The notes beneath the pieces were generated by a model that saw only the letters and a program-made list of their open reading frames with translations, was not told the origin of the DNA and ran no database searches. Positions 45,618-54,856 of a stretch of 64,000 bases of DNA are shown here, piece by piece. A program made the position numbers and the translations under genes. Each line of letters opens with the position of its first letter. Position 1 is the first letter of the stretch. This DNA is from Gloeocapsa sp. PCC 73106 (lineage in GTDB: Bacteria; Cyanobacteriota; Cyanobacteriia; Cyanobacteriales; Gloeocapsaceae), in the NCBI RefSeq assembly GCF_000332035.1, contig NZ_ALVY01000223.1, forward strand, positions 1 through 64,000, read 5' to 3'.

Positions 45618-45873
45618 AATAAGCTCTAACCTCCTTCCGATTTGCTTTTCTCGCTGAGATAATCCGAATATTACCCTCTCTCTCGGTGAAGACAATGAAA
45701 ACTACCCTTCCTCTTACCTCGCCCAACAAAACCTTTCGAACCTCTCCATAATCAAAACGATTGTCGACTTTTACCACAATGTTACCGGCGAAAGCTTCTT
45801 GCGCTGCTTCAAAGCTAAGCCCGTGCATCTCCTGATTCTTCAGATTTTTGTTTTCGTCCCACTCGAAACTCAT
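45601..45873 (-). CDS. brnT: BrnT-family toxin
   Basis: A 90-aa RelE-fold ribonuclease toxin: MSFEWDENKNLKNQEMHGLS, FEAAQEAFAGNIV, DYGEVRKVLLGEVRGRVVFI, VFTEREGNIRIISARKANRK, EVRAYYEEI. The FEWDxxKxxxNxxxHG opening and the terminal RIISARKANRKE are diagnostic of BrnT. It looks complete. BrnT acts by cleaving RNA and is paired with BrnA downstream. The upstream 45874-46103 has no gene I can support. Confidence 0.9.
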   Translation of the reverse strand: MSFEWDENKNLKNQEMHGLSFEAAQEAFAGNIVVKVDNRFDYGEVRKVLLGEVRGRVVFIVFTEREGNIRIISARKANRKEVRAYYEEID

Positions 45874-46103
45874 ACCCTAAGTATATTCATTCCACATATA
45901 GATGTCAACTCCAAGGGAGACTACTATTTAGTACTTTTTTGTGTTTATCATCAAAAATTTGGGGTTGAAACCCTCTCCAGAAGGCGATCGCGTCGGACGG
46001 CTTTACATTCTCTAGTAACTTACAGTTTGCTGACATGCAGATGTACAATTTTTGATCTAAACTAATCATCATCCCCAATAAAAGATTAATTATTAGGTTT
46101 GGA

Positions 46104-46214
46104 ATGTCTCAAATTATTGAAATACCTACTGATTTAGTCAATTTTGAACTTCCTCAAGCTGTTCAAGAACGCTTAGTTATACAAAAACTAAAGGTTTATC
46201 TTGAAGGTGACTAA
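46104..46214 (+). pseudogene. Short antitoxin-like ORF, probably a remnant
   Basis: A 36-codon frame (MSQIIEIPTDLVNFELPQAV, QERLVIQKLKVYLEGD) resembles the N-terminus of small cyanobacterial antitoxin-like proteins. It ends early, overlapping the convergent NUDIX gene by 38 bp. It may be a remnant after deletion of the rest. It has a weak AGG-type ribosome site. Confidence is low. Confidence 0.35.
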
Positions 46215-46908
46215 AAGCTGCAGCGTCAAAGCGATAGAGACTCGCCGGGCGTCCAGCGCCTCGAGAAACTTTAGCTCCTGTATAGCATAAAATGCCTAAT
46301 TTGAGTAAACGCGTGCGAAAATTGGAGTAATCGGCGAAATTTTCTCCTAAAACGGTGCTATAAAACTGATATAAATCATTGAGGGTAAAAACCTCTGGTA
46401 AGACATCAAAGGCGATGGGACTATATTCGAGTTTGTTACGCAAGCGTTGATAACCGTAACCCAAAATCTGATTATGGTCAAAAGCTAAAGAGGGTACAGC
46501 AGGAACTGGATACCAAGTTGCATCGTGATGATGCGGGATGAGTACGTGGGCTTCTGCGTATCGCACTAGGGCAAAATAACTAACGGAGAGATAACGACAA
46601 CCAAAGCTACTGGGAGATTCTCGGGGATCTCGATTGGGTCCACCAAAAGTATACAGTTGTTCTAAATAAAGGTTATTGACCCTAATTTTTTCAGAAAGGG
46701 TACGGTGGGCGGCCCCTTCGAGGGATTCTCCCTGACGTACTAAGGTTCCGGGTAAACTCCAAGATCCTAAAAAGGGTTGATCTTGTCTTTTGACTAATAA
46801 CACTAGCAGACGATTAGCACTTGTGTCCACAGAAAAAATCACGTTGTCGACTCCAACTTTAAAATTTGCTAGTGATTGAGAATTGGAGATGAGAGACTCT
46901 TGACTCAC
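46177..46908 (-). CDS. NUDIX-domain protein with winged-helix tail, NrtR-like NAD regulator
   Basis: A 243-aa protein. Residues 20-150 are a NUDIX fold whose Nudix box is degenerate (GESLEGAAHRTLSEKIRV; the catalytic RE..EE is RT..EK), implying loss of hydrolysis. The C-terminal 90 residues look like a winged helix (LNDLYQFYSTVLGENFADYS, NFRTRLLKLGILCYTGAKVS, RGAGRPASLYRFD). This is the architecture of NrtR, a repressor of NAD genes sensing ADP-ribose. It overlaps nadD by 4 bp (GTG start in GTGA), supporting a NAD role. Confidence 0.82.
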   Translation of the reverse strand: MSQESLISNSQSLANFKVGVDNVIFSVDTSANRLLVLLVKRQDQPFLGSWSLPGTLVRQGESLEGAAHRTLSEKIRVNNLYLEQLYTFGGPNRDPRESPSSFGCRYLSVSYFALVRYAEAHVLIPHHHDATWYPVPAVPSLAFDHNQILGYGYQRLRNKLEYSPIAFDVLPEVFTLNDLYQFYSTVLGENFADYSNFRTRLLKLGILCYTGAKVSRGAGRPASLYRFDAAAFSHLQDKPLVFV

Positions 46909-47495
46909 AACTGATATAAATTATACTTAGTAATATAGTTAGCTATGCTTTGAGTTAGCACGGTTTGATCGCCGTTTTGACGATAACTACTCGAGGAAAC
47001 TGGTGGTACTTGAAACTCAGCAATAGAGTAATCTCCCCCCAAATTACTGAGACTAGCTAATTCTTGGGCTTCTAGCTGATAACCGAGGCGAGGTACAATT
47101 AGAATTTTTACTTTTTGGAGTAATTCTTGGATATTGTACCAACTTTGTATTTGACGGACTAGGTCTGAGCCTATAACTATACTATACTCTGCTTGTTCAC
47201 CCCAAATGACCCGAGCGCGATTAACGCTAATGAGACTACGGCGATCGCTCAATTCTTCCCGCAACACAATATTATCTCTTGGGGTAGAAATTTCTTCTAT
47301 CAGTAACCCCAGCATTTCCAAACGTTGAGCTAAAGAGGTTTGATGTTGTTTAAAAGGATTATCTGAAGCCCATACACCCACTTGGTCATAGTTTTGAGAC
47401 AACCAGATTAAAATCTCCTGATGTCCTGCGGTGGGTGGATCTGCACTCGTACCAAATAGGGCTATTTTCAAAATCTCAGAGGGGATTGACTGCAT
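46905..47495 (-). CDS. nadD: Nicotinate-nucleotide adenylyltransferase
   Basis: A 196-aa nucleotidyltransferase that forms deamido-NAD from nicotinate mononucleotide and ATP. The nucleotidyltransferase motif is ALFGTSADPPTAGHQEILIW (variant of GxFDPxHxGH), with IVIGSDLVRQIQSWYNIQEL and a C-terminal VPPVSSSSYRQ (SSTxxR-like). It overlaps murE upstream by 20 bp and the NUDIX gene downstream by 4 bp, so all three are co-translated. Confidence 0.88.
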   Translation of the reverse strand: MQSIPSEILKIALFGTSADPPTAGHQEILIWLSQNYDQVGVWASDNPFKQHQTSLAQRLEMLGLLIEEISTPRDNIVLREELSDRRSLISVNRARVIWGEQAEYSIVIGSDLVRQIQSWYNIQELLQKVKILIVPRLGYQLEAQELASLSNLGGDYSIAEFQVPPVSSSSYRQNGDQTVLTQSIANYITKYNLYQL

Positions 47496-48978
47496 TTGTT
47501 TTAGTTAAGACTTCTCTAGCTTGTTCGCGATCATCGAAGTGGATTTTTTCGGTACCCAAAATTTGATAGTCTTCGTGACCTTTTCCCGCGATGAGAACGC
47601 CATCTCCTGGTTGTGCGGTAGTGATTGCAGTGGCGATGGCCTCGGCGCGATCGCTAATCACTAAAGGAACAACTCCTTGAGGAATTCCAGCGAGTATATC
47701 TTGAATAATCGCTTCTGGATCTTCGGTACGAGGGTTATCAGAGGTAATCACGGCAATATCGGCTAATTGGGCGACGATTTTACCCATCAGGGGGCGTTTA
47801 GTGCGATCGCGATCGCCTCCACAACCCACCACACAGATCATTTTTCCGGTAATAAATGGTCGGGCGGCTGTCAATAAATTCTCTAAACTATCGGGAGTAT
47901 GGGCATAATCTACAATAACAGTAATTTCTTGTTCAGGCGTAACCTGTACTCGCTCCATGCGTCCGGGAACACCGGTAAAATGGGGTAGATGAGCTATTAC
48001 TTCCTCCAGAGATAGACCCACCGCTAAAGCAGTTGCGATCGCACCTAAAAGATTAGCTAGATTAAATTGACCCACCAGAGGAGAAGCAAAAGAGGTAACA
48101 CCAACAGGGGTATGTAATTGACCTCGAACACCATTAGAACTATAAACTAAATCACTGGTCCAAAAATCAGCCTTTTGGTCGAAGACACTATAAGACCAGA
48201 CCTGATCACGAGGTAAAGTGGAGATGATACGCTGACCATAAGCATCGTCTTGATTAATAATAGCTTTTCCTTGAAGATAATCGGGGGTAAATAACAGAGA
48301 TTTAGCTTGAAAATAGTCCTCCATATCCCGATGAAAATCCAAATGATCCTGAGTGAGATTAGTAAACACCGCCACAGCAAAACCACAGTTTTTAACTCTA
48401 CCCTGGGCTAAAGCGTGAGAACTTACCTCCATTACACCCCATTGGTTTCCTGCTTGTAAAGCTGTTGCTAATTGGGATTGCAATTCCACCGCAAAAGGTG
48501 TAGTGTGTACTGCTGTGACTTGATAATTAGCCCAACGGGTGTAGAGTGTTCCTAATAAAACGGTGGGTAATTGACACTGATTAAGAAAAAATTCAATCAA
48601 GTGTGTGGTAGTAGTCTTTCCATTGGTTCCCGTCACTCCTATTAGCTTTAGTTTTTGGGTGGGATAGCCATAGAAGCTAGCGGCTATTCTGGCACAATCA
48701 GTGATAATATCTTCAGTCACTAAGACGCAATCAGTAGGATTAGGAGGTCGTTTTAGGCACGCATTGGGTGTAATTAAAGCAGCGATCGCCCCATTACCCA
48801 AAGCACTGGACCAAAATTCTCCTCCATCTACTTTAGTACCGGGCATACCGATAAACAAGTCCCCCGGTTGACAAGTTTGAGAATTGGTAGATAATCCCTT
48901 TATTTCTCTTTCTAGAAACTCTGACGGTACAGAGGAAGACAATCCGGTGAGTTGAGTTACTATAGCCTTTAGTTTCAT
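47476..48978 (-). CDS. murE: UDP-N-acetylmuramoyl-tripeptide synthetase (MurE)
   Basis: A 500-aa Mur ligase adding the third amino acid (meso-diaminopimelate expected) to the peptidoglycan stem. It has DLFIGMPGTKVDGGEF, the ATP motif IGVTGTNGKTTTTHLIEFFL, EVSSHALAQGRV, FTNLTQDHLDFHRDMEDYFQ, GRMERVQ and the meso-DAP-specificity region TSDNPRTEDPEAII. The ATG at 48978 is chosen; a longer frame to 49068 would overlap the RTX gene and is not conserved. nadD follows with a 20-bp overlap. Confidence 0.95.
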   Translation of the reverse strand: MKLKAIVTQLTGLSSSVPSEFLEREIKGLSTNSQTCQPGDLFIGMPGTKVDGGEFWSSALGNGAIAALITPNACLKRPPNPTDCVLVTEDIITDCARIAASFYGYPTQKLKLIGVTGTNGKTTTTHLIEFFLNQCQLPTVLLGTLYTRWANYQVTAVHTTPFAVELQSQLATALQAGNQWGVMEVSSHALAQGRVKNCGFAVAVFTNLTQDHLDFHRDMEDYFQAKSLLFTPDYLQGKAIINQDDAYGQRIISTLPRDQVWSYSVFDQKADFWTSDLVYSSNGVRGQLHTPVGVTSFASPLVGQFNLANLLGAIATALAVGLSLEEVIAHLPHFTGVPGRMERVQVTPEQEITVIVDYAHTPDSLENLLTAARPFITGKMICVVGCGGDRDRTKRPLMGKIVAQLADIAVITSDNPRTEDPEAIIQDILAGIPQGVVPLVISDRAEAIATAITTAQPGDGVLIAGKGHEDYQILGTEKIHFDDREQAREVLTKTNAVNPL

Positions 48979-49000
48979 TCTTCTTACCCTGGTTTTAAAT

Positions 49001-51943
49001 CTATGGTAGTTGACAACAATCGCTAAAAGATAAAGTTTTGGGGTTATTAAGAGCGCCAACACCGACATTTTGCACTAAAATAAAATCTCGTGCTCTTGCT
49101 GAACCTAAACCATCAGGATCAATTTGTACCAGAGTATTCTCTCCAGAACTTATCAAATTCAAATAACTATCGCTGATCGCATTGTTTCCGGTATAGTCCA
49201 AACTAGCTAAAACTTCTCCTAGCACGATTCGGTCTTGATTAACTTGAAAATCGGTGATAATATCTACTCCCTCAGTGACGCTAGTGTAGATAAATTGATC
49301 ACTCCCATCTCCTCCGGTGAGTTCATCGCGTCCTCCAAAACCCGTAATCGAGTCATTTCCCACACCACCAATAAGAGTATCGCGTCCGGGAGTACCCAGA
49401 AGAGTATTAACGGATTGTAACTCAACCGAACCAATATCCACTGTTGAGTTGAAGATACGAGCTAAACCGCGTTGATCCGTACTAACTCCCGGAGGAATCG
49501 AAGCGTTAACCCCCGCGTCAACAGCAGAACTATCAGAAAGTGGTAGATGGGTTAAGGTAGGACCGCCATTATCACGCAAAGGTGCTAAACCAGGGTCAGT
49601 GATATTGATTTGGTCTGTAGGCTGATTGAAAGCTTCTAGACCATTACCCGTTCCAATTAGGTTACCACCATTGCTAGTGATATTGTTAGACAAGTTGATA
49701 TCGCTTTCGAAATTACCCGAAATAATAGTATTAGCGATTTCTACATTCGTTGAACTAGCGATACCACCACCCTGATTGAGGGTAATTGTACTATTACTAA
49801 TACGTAACTCTCTAAAGCCATTTTGTTGAATCCCGCCAGCATCGGAATTACTACTGTTGCCAGAAATAGTACTGTTACTTATAATAAGATTACCGCGCTG
49901 AGCAATCCCCCCAGCACCAAAACCACTACTATTGCCGGAAATAGTGCTCTTATTGATAATAAGATCGCCGACGTTAAAAATCCCCCCACCATTAAAATCA
50001 CTACTATTGCCAGAAATAGTACTGTTACTTATAGTAAGGTCGCCATCATTGAAGATTCCCGTAACGTTATTACCATGTATTTTAATATCGCTGATAGTCA
50101 GATTTTCTCGATTGTATATCGCACCTCGACTAAAATTGTTGTATGTACCCTCTTGCGCACCAGTTATGCTTAGTCCACTAATGCTCACATTATTCGCAGG
50201 ATCTTGAGATTGATATCCGTTATTAAGAATAAATACCCCAGAGTTACCCTGAGCAGCTATAGTCAGGTTTTCTGCTCCCAAACCCCTAATTATCAAGTCA
50301 TCGGTAATCAGCAACTCTCCTGAAGTAAGACTAATAGTTTCTCCACCTAAAGCAGGGTCAAACTCAATAAAATTATTCCCCGGAGCTATATTAGCTAGTT
50401 TGATCGTTTCTCTAAGTGATCCTGGTCCACTATTATTGTTATTAACGACTGTCAAAGTTTCTGAAACAATATTGACTACCGCTTCAAGAGTACCCGCACG
50501 ATAAGCATTGTTAGGAGCAAAATCTAGAGTTAGAGACTCCAGTGACTCTATTTCTGCATCAGCTTGAGCAATTAAGCTTAGCTCTACAAAAGACTCTCCC
50601 CCTGGTATAGTTACACTGAAATCAGGAAAACTACCACTAACGCCCGTAAGCGTAAAATCCGACTCGCTCAAACCACTACTTGCAGTAGCTTTGAGTTGAA
50701 CTGTGAGAGGACTATCGGTGTTACCGGTGCGACTGAGGCGATAAAGCCCATCCAAGCCCCCTTCGGTAGCAACAGGATCTACGACTATAATGGATACTGT
50801 TGGTACGGGTAATTCTGTAAAATCCGACTCAAAAGCGCCAATATCGACTCCAGGACCCAATCTACGCGGAAAACCTCGTTGATCTGTAGTTAATCCCCCT
50901 GCATCGATACCGCTATTAACAGCAGGACTATTCGATTCTAGAGCATGAGTTAAGGTAGGACCACCGTTATCGGCTAAGGGTTCTAAACCCGGGAGAGTTA
51001 CACTAACTATATCTCCTGGTTGATTAAAGGTTTCAATTCCTCTACCAGTACCAATCAGATTGCCTCCTGCACTAGTGATGTTTCCCCGTCTATCGTTTTC
51101 AAGATCTACGTTGAAATTACCAGAAACTATAGTGTTAGCAAGGTAGATTTCGTTGTCAAAGAAATTGTTACCAAAACTAATCCCGCCCCCACCATAATTA
51201 CTACTATTATTAGAGATGGTGCTGTTGCGGATATTTAAGGTACCTCCAGTAAAAATTCCTCCCCCTCCCCCATAATCATCGGTGCTATTTCCAGAAATGG
51301 TGCTGTTGGTAATGTTGGCAATATAGCCATTTTTAATACCTCCCCCAGTATTCCCAGAAATAGTGCTATTGTTGATATTCAATACACCTCTGAAACGATT
51401 ATTATAAATCCCTGTACTATTACCCAAAATACTGCTATTAGTAATGCTTAGGCTACCGGAAAAATTTCTAATTCCTATCTCACTATTCTCAGAAATAGTA
51501 CTGTTAGTGACAGTTAGGGAAATCCCATAATTGGTACTGTGGTCAATTCCTATACTGTGCCCAGTGATTTTAGTATCAGTGATAGTTAAATATGATGTAC
51601 TAATTATTCCTGGGTAGGAATTATCTCCTCCACCTCCGGTTATTGTCAATGCACTGATCATCGCCCGTGGATAATTGAATTGATAATAATCAATATTAAA
51701 TACGCTTGAGTTACCCTGACTATCTATTGTCAGATTTTCTGCTCCCAATCCCCTAATTACTAAGTGATCAGTAATCCGTAATTCCCCCGATGTCAGACTA
51801 ATTGTTTCTCCCGTCAAAGAGGGACTAAATGTGATTTCATCATCACCTGGACTTGCATTAGCTACTGCGATCGCTTCACGTAGTGAACCAGAACCATTAT
51901 CTTCAGCATTGGTTACCGTAAAAGTTGTAGATTGCATATTCAT
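49001..51943 (-). CDS. Large beta-helix/Calx-beta/RTX surface protein
   Basis: A 980-aa secreted-type protein. The N-terminal half opens with GSGSLREAIAVANASPGDDE (CSLREA-type) and a right-handed beta-helix of NSTISGNSS repeats. A Calx-beta-like segment lies at about 385-495 (PTVSIIVVDPVATEGG). A second copy of the first module starts near 500 (GPGSLRETIKLANIAPGNN). Near 850 RTX calcium-binding repeats (GGVGNDSITGFGGRDELTGG, DGSDQFIY) end the protein. There is no N-terminal signal peptide, so C-terminal type I secretion is likely. It overlaps the glutaredoxin-like gene by 4 bp. Confidence 0.88.
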   Translation of the reverse strand: MNMQSTTFTVTNAEDNGSGSLREAIAVANASPGDDEITFSPSLTGETISLTSGELRITDHLVIRGLGAENLTIDSQGNSSVFNIDYYQFNYPRAMISALTITGGGGDNSYPGIISTSYLTITDTKITGHSIGIDHSTNYGISLTVTNSTISENSEIGIRNFSGSLSITNSSILGNSTGIYNNRFRGVLNINNSTISGNTGGGIKNGYIANITNSTISGNSTDDYGGGGGIFTGGTLNIRNSTISNNSSNYGGGGISFGNNFFDNEIYLANTIVSGNFNVDLENDRRGNITSAGGNLIGTGRGIETFNQPGDIVSVTLPGLEPLADNGGPTLTHALESNSPAVNSGIDAGGLTTDQRGFPRRLGPGVDIGAFESDFTELPVPTVSIIVVDPVATEGGLDGLYRLSRTGNTDSPLTVQLKATASSGLSESDFTLTGVSGSFPDFSVTIPGGESFVELSLIAQADAEIESLESLTLDFAPNNAYRAGTLEAVVNIVSETLTVVNNNNSGPGSLRETIKLANIAPGNNFIEFDPALGGETISLTSGELLITDDLIIRGLGAENLTIAAQGNSGVFILNNGYQSQDPANNVSISGLSITGAQEGTYNNFSRGAIYNRENLTISDIKIHGNNVTGIFNDGDLTISNSTISGNSSDFNGGGIFNVGDLIINKSTISGNSSGFGAGGIAQRGNLIISNSTISGNSSNSDAGGIQQNGFRELRISNSTITLNQGGGIASSTNVEIANTIISGNFESDINLSNNITSNGGNLIGTGNGLEAFNQPTDQINITDPGLAPLRDNGGPTLTHLPLSDSSAVDAGVNASIPPGVSTDQRGLARIFNSTVDIGSVELQSVNTLLGTPGRDTLIGGVGNDSITGFGGRDELTGGDGSDQFIYTSVTEGVDIITDFQVNQDRIVLGEVLASLDYTGNNAISDSYLNLISSGENTLVQIDPDGLGSARARDFILVQNVGVGALNNPKTLSFSDCCQLP

Positions 51944-52206
51944 ATAAATTTAAGTAAAATTTCTGCTATTTTGCTAACGGGAGTTCGTGGCGAGAAACGA
52001 GGTATAAGTAGTTCTTGATCGCCTTGTTTGAGATATAACACTGGTATCTCGTATTGATAGCGGTTGAACCAGTCTGGATTAGTAGTAATGTCTCGTGTTT
52101 CTAAATCTAATTTGAGAGTTTGTATCTCGTTCAACTTCTCTATTAAGCCTTCACAGAGATGGCAACCTGGTTTACTATATAATATTAAAGTAATCGTTTT
52201 TAACAT
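51940..52206 (-). CDS. Glutaredoxin-like (DUF836) protein
   Basis: An 88-aa thioredoxin-fold protein: ITLILYSKPGCHLCEGLIEK with the CHLC active site, LDLETRDITTNPDWFNRYQY, EIPVLYLKQG with the cis-proline after Ile, and a C-terminal helix. It probably reduces a disulfide, with the partner unknown. It is divergent from sbcD with an 11-bp gap. Its stop overlaps the RTX gene start by 4 bp. Confidence 0.87.
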   Translation of the reverse strand: MLKTITLILYSKPGCHLCEGLIEKLNEIQTLKLDLETRDITTNPDWFNRYQYEIPVLYLKQGDQELLIPRFSPRTPVSKIAEILLKFI

Positions 52207-52217
52207 AGATTCAGTAA

Positions 52218-53486
52218 ATGATTAGAATCCTACACCTTGCAGATCTCCACATTGGTAGTGGGTTTACACACGGTAAAATTAATCCCGAAACAGGCTTAAA
52301 CACACGTCTAGAAGATTTTAGCAGAAGTTTAGGCTTGTGTATAGATAGAGCGATCGCACTCCCGGTGGACTTAGTTTTATTCGCGGGTGACGCTTTTCCT
52401 GATGCTACTCCCGAGCCTTACGTACAGAAAGCTTTCGCTCAACAATTTAAACGTCTAGCTGACGCACAAATTCCTACTATACTCTTAGCAGGAAATCACG
52501 ATCAACACGCTCAAGGGAATGGGGGTACCAGTTTATCTATTTATCGCACTCTAGAAATTCCCGGGTTAATCGTGGCAGAAAAAATCACCACTCATTGCAT
52601 TTCTACTTCTCAAGGAGAGGTACAGGTAATCACTATCCCTTGGTTAACCAATGCTATTCTCTTTACTCGCAGTGAAACCGAGGGGTTATCCGCCTGGGAG
52701 GTAGATCAAAAAATGATCCAACGTTTAACGGAGGTTTTAGAGGGGGAAATTCGTAAACTAGATCCTAGTCTCCCTACCGTTTTACTAGCTCATTTGATGG
52801 CCGATCGCGCTAATGTTGGTGGTGAAAGGTTTCTTGCTGTGGCTAAGGTTTTTACAATTCCTATTTCCCTGTTGTTGCGTCCAGAGATAGATTATATCGC
52901 TCTAGGACACGTCCACAAACACCAAAATCTCAACCCACATAACAACCCTCCTGCAATTTATCCTGGAAGTATCGAAAGAGTAGATTTTTCCGAAGAAAAG
53001 GAAGAAAAAGGCTATGTTTTAGTAGAATTAGCTCGTGGCGAAGCTAAATGGGAATTTTGCCCCCTACCCGCTCGTCCTTTCCGTACAATCGAAGTAGATG
53101 TCTCTAAATCCCCAGAACCAGAACAAAAGTTGTTAAGTGCGATCGCCAAGTATAATATTACCGACACGGTGGTACGTCTAGTCTATAAAATGCGCAGGGA
53201 ACAAATAGAGGAAATTAGTACCGGCAAAATCGCCAAGGCTTTACAGTCTGCTCACCAGTTTACTATCTGTCCCGAATTAGTTTCTCCTTCAACTCTTCCT
53301 CGCATCCCAGAATTCAAAATCAGTAATAGTCTAGATCCTCTCCAAGCTTTAACTACTTATATCGACAAATGTGAACATTTACAAGATATCGCCACGGAAA
53401 TGATCGAAGCGGCTAAACTTCTTCTCAATGGTGATTTCGAAGAGATAACCGTAAGCAAAAAGCGTAAGCAGTTAAAGTTACTCTAG
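52218..53486 (+). CDS. sbcD: SbcD-like DNA repair metallophosphoesterase
   Basis: A 422-aa Mre11/SbcD-type nuclease. Metal ligands are visible in LHLADLHIGSGF, LVLFAGDAFPDATPE, TILLAGNHDQHAQGN, VLLAHLMADRA and YIALGHVHKHQ. SbcD works with the SMC ATPase SbcC on hairpins and ends; no sbcC is adjacent. The C-terminal capping domain is in place. The start lies 11 bp from the divergent glutaredoxin gene. Confidence 0.88.
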   Translation: MIRILHLADLHIGSGFTHGKINPETGLNTRLEDFSRSLGLCIDRAIALPVDLVLFAGDAFPDATPEPYVQKAFAQQFKRLADAQIPTILLAGNHDQHAQGNGGTSLSIYRTLEIPGLIVAEKITTHCISTSQGEVQVITIPWLTNAILFTRSETEGLSAWEVDQKMIQRLTEVLEGEIRKLDPSLPTVLLAHLMADRANVGGERFLAVAKVFTIPISLLLRPEIDYIALGHVHKHQNLNPHNNPPAIYPGSIERVDFSEEKEEKGYVLVELARGEAKWEFCPLPARPFRTIEVDVSKSPEPEQKLLSAIAKYNITDTVVRLVYKMRREQIEEISTGKIAKALQSAHQFTICPELVSPSTLPRIPEFKISNSLDPLQALTTYIDKCEHLQDIATEMIEAAKLLLNGDFEEITVSKKRKQLKLL

Positions 53487-53489
53487 ATA

Positions 53490-53558
53490 TATAGCGCGAA
53501 GCGCAGGGGAAAGGTTTAACCTAAAACCTCACACCTAAACTTACCGAATATTGCTGTA
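53490..53558 (-). repeat. Miniature repeat family A, between sbcD and an RTX gene
   Basis: A short copy of 69 bp: TATAGCGCGAAGCGCAGGGG at one end and CTTACCGAATATTGCTGTA at the other. It lacks the multi-heptad tract. It occupies almost the whole intergenic gap. Confidence 0.75.
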
Positions 53559-54758
53559 TCAAATAAATGAGAAGTTATCCGGACCGAATTGTCCTATATC
53601 CTCTTCTCGAATCTCGGCAAAGTTAACTACTACCTCTCCTGCGTACAAGAGTTGAAAAATTTCTTCTTCTTCGTTAAACGTCTGTTCCAATAATTGGGGG
53701 TTAGGATCTTCGATACCCTTAATAGCGAGTCTATCTTCGATAATAAAGTCTGTAATTACTGCCCTGGGATTATTCCCGATGATAAAAGTATCCTCACCAT
53801 CACCCCCCGTTCCTTGAACTTGATTCCCAACGCTCAAATCGAGAAGATCATCGCCGTCACCACCGTTGAGTCTGGCTCTATTTGCTCCGATTAAGATATC
53901 ACCACCTCTACCCCCATCGAGTCTGGACCGGGTTGCGCCGATTAGGGTATCATCTCCTCTTCCCCCGTCCACTCTGTCTCTTGATCCTGCTGTGACTAGA
54001 TCATCATCGTCACCGAGTGTGATTCTGTTGCGACCATCCCCTGAAAAAGTGGTGACCACGTCGTCTCCACCCAGAGTGTTGATTGTCGCCCTACTCAGGG
54101 CTACGTTTAATCTTGAGTTTACTACATCAGGATCATCTGTACCTTCAAATTCTGTCGCTTCGAATGAAGCAGGAAAAGCAAAGTAGTTAGCTGAAGTGAT
54201 TTGTTCTATTTCGTCTTCTTGGATCTCGGAAAAGCTTACCACTAAGTCTCCATCGTACAGGAGTTGGAAAACTTCTTCTTCTTCGTTAAAAAAAATCTGT
54301 TCAAATAATTCCGTGTCCAAATCTTCAATTCCTTGGATAGCCAGAAAATCTTCTAGGCGAAAGTCCCTAATTACCGCACTAGGATTCTGCCCAATAATAA
54401 AGATGTCTGCACCCTCTCCGCCTTGTCCTTGAACTCTTCTACCAACGTTGAGATTGAGGATATCGGTTCCTTCACCACCGTCTAGTCTAGCGCGATCTGC
54501 TCCTATCAGAACATCATCCCCTGCATCGCCACTGATTCTATCTCTTGGTCCTGCCGTCGCTGTGTCTATATCGTCACCGAGTGTAATTCTGTTGCGACCA
54601 TTACCTAAAGAAGTATTGACCACGTCGCTTCCTGCGAGTGTGTTAATTGTAGCTCGTGTTAATATTACATGAAATCCGGATACGATTACATCTCTTTCAT
54701 CTGTACCTTCGAATTCACTGGGTTGCTCAAAGGTAGGAAAAGTCTCTACAGTTGTCAT
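53559..54758 (-). CDS. RTX-like repeat protein with internal duplication
   Basis: A 399-aa acidic protein built from two similar halves (about 15-203 and 204-399). Each half has FEGTD, an INTLxGxDVV unit, NRITLGDD, RLDGGxGxD repeats, a QGxGGxGxDxFIIGxNP unit and an EEExFQLLY end. The second half has an extra repeat (RSRLDGGRGGDILIGANRAR). The repeats resemble RTX/hemolysin calcium-binding nonapeptides but with Arg in many positions. There is no signal peptide, consistent with type I export. Function is not known; it may be surface or matrix. Confidence 0.78.
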   Translation of the reverse strand: MTTVETFPTFEQPSEFEGTDERDVIVSGFHVILTRATINTLAGSDVVNTSLGNGRNRITLGDDIDTATAGPRDRISGDAGDDVLIGADRARLDGGEGTDILNLNVGRRVQGQGGEGADIFIIGQNPSAVIRDFRLEDFLAIQGIEDLDTELFEQIFFNEEEEVFQLLYDGDLVVSFSEIQEDEIEQITSANYFAFPASFEATEFEGTDDPDVVNSRLNVALSRATINTLGGDDVVTTFSGDGRNRITLGDDDDLVTAGSRDRVDGGRGDDTLIGATRSRLDGGRGGDILIGANRARLNGGDGDDLLDLSVGNQVQGTGGDGEDTFIIGNNPRAVITDFIIEDRLAIKGIEDPNPQLLEQTFNEEEEIFQLLYAGEVVVNFAEIREEDIGQFGPDNFSFI

Positions 54759-54856
54759 GATCTTAATGTGTTTTAGTAATTGATTACTCTAGCTTACGTT
54801 AAACTGCCGCTCAACTTGGGAAAATCAGGCGGCAAAATCTTTCAAATCGCTTAAAT

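Noticed and set aside
45799-46065. Plus-strand gene over the brnT start
   Set aside because: It is antisense to brnT and has no family match or ribosome site.
49001-51943. CRISPR-like array in the repeated DNA
   Set aside because: The repeats are coding (NSTISGNSS units of a beta-helix), are irregular in spacing and lie inside a single open frame.
53866-54672. Long open frames on the plus strand inside the RTX genes
   Set aside because: They are antisense shadows produced by the glycine/aspartate repeats; composition is Ser/Pro-rich with no start site or family match.
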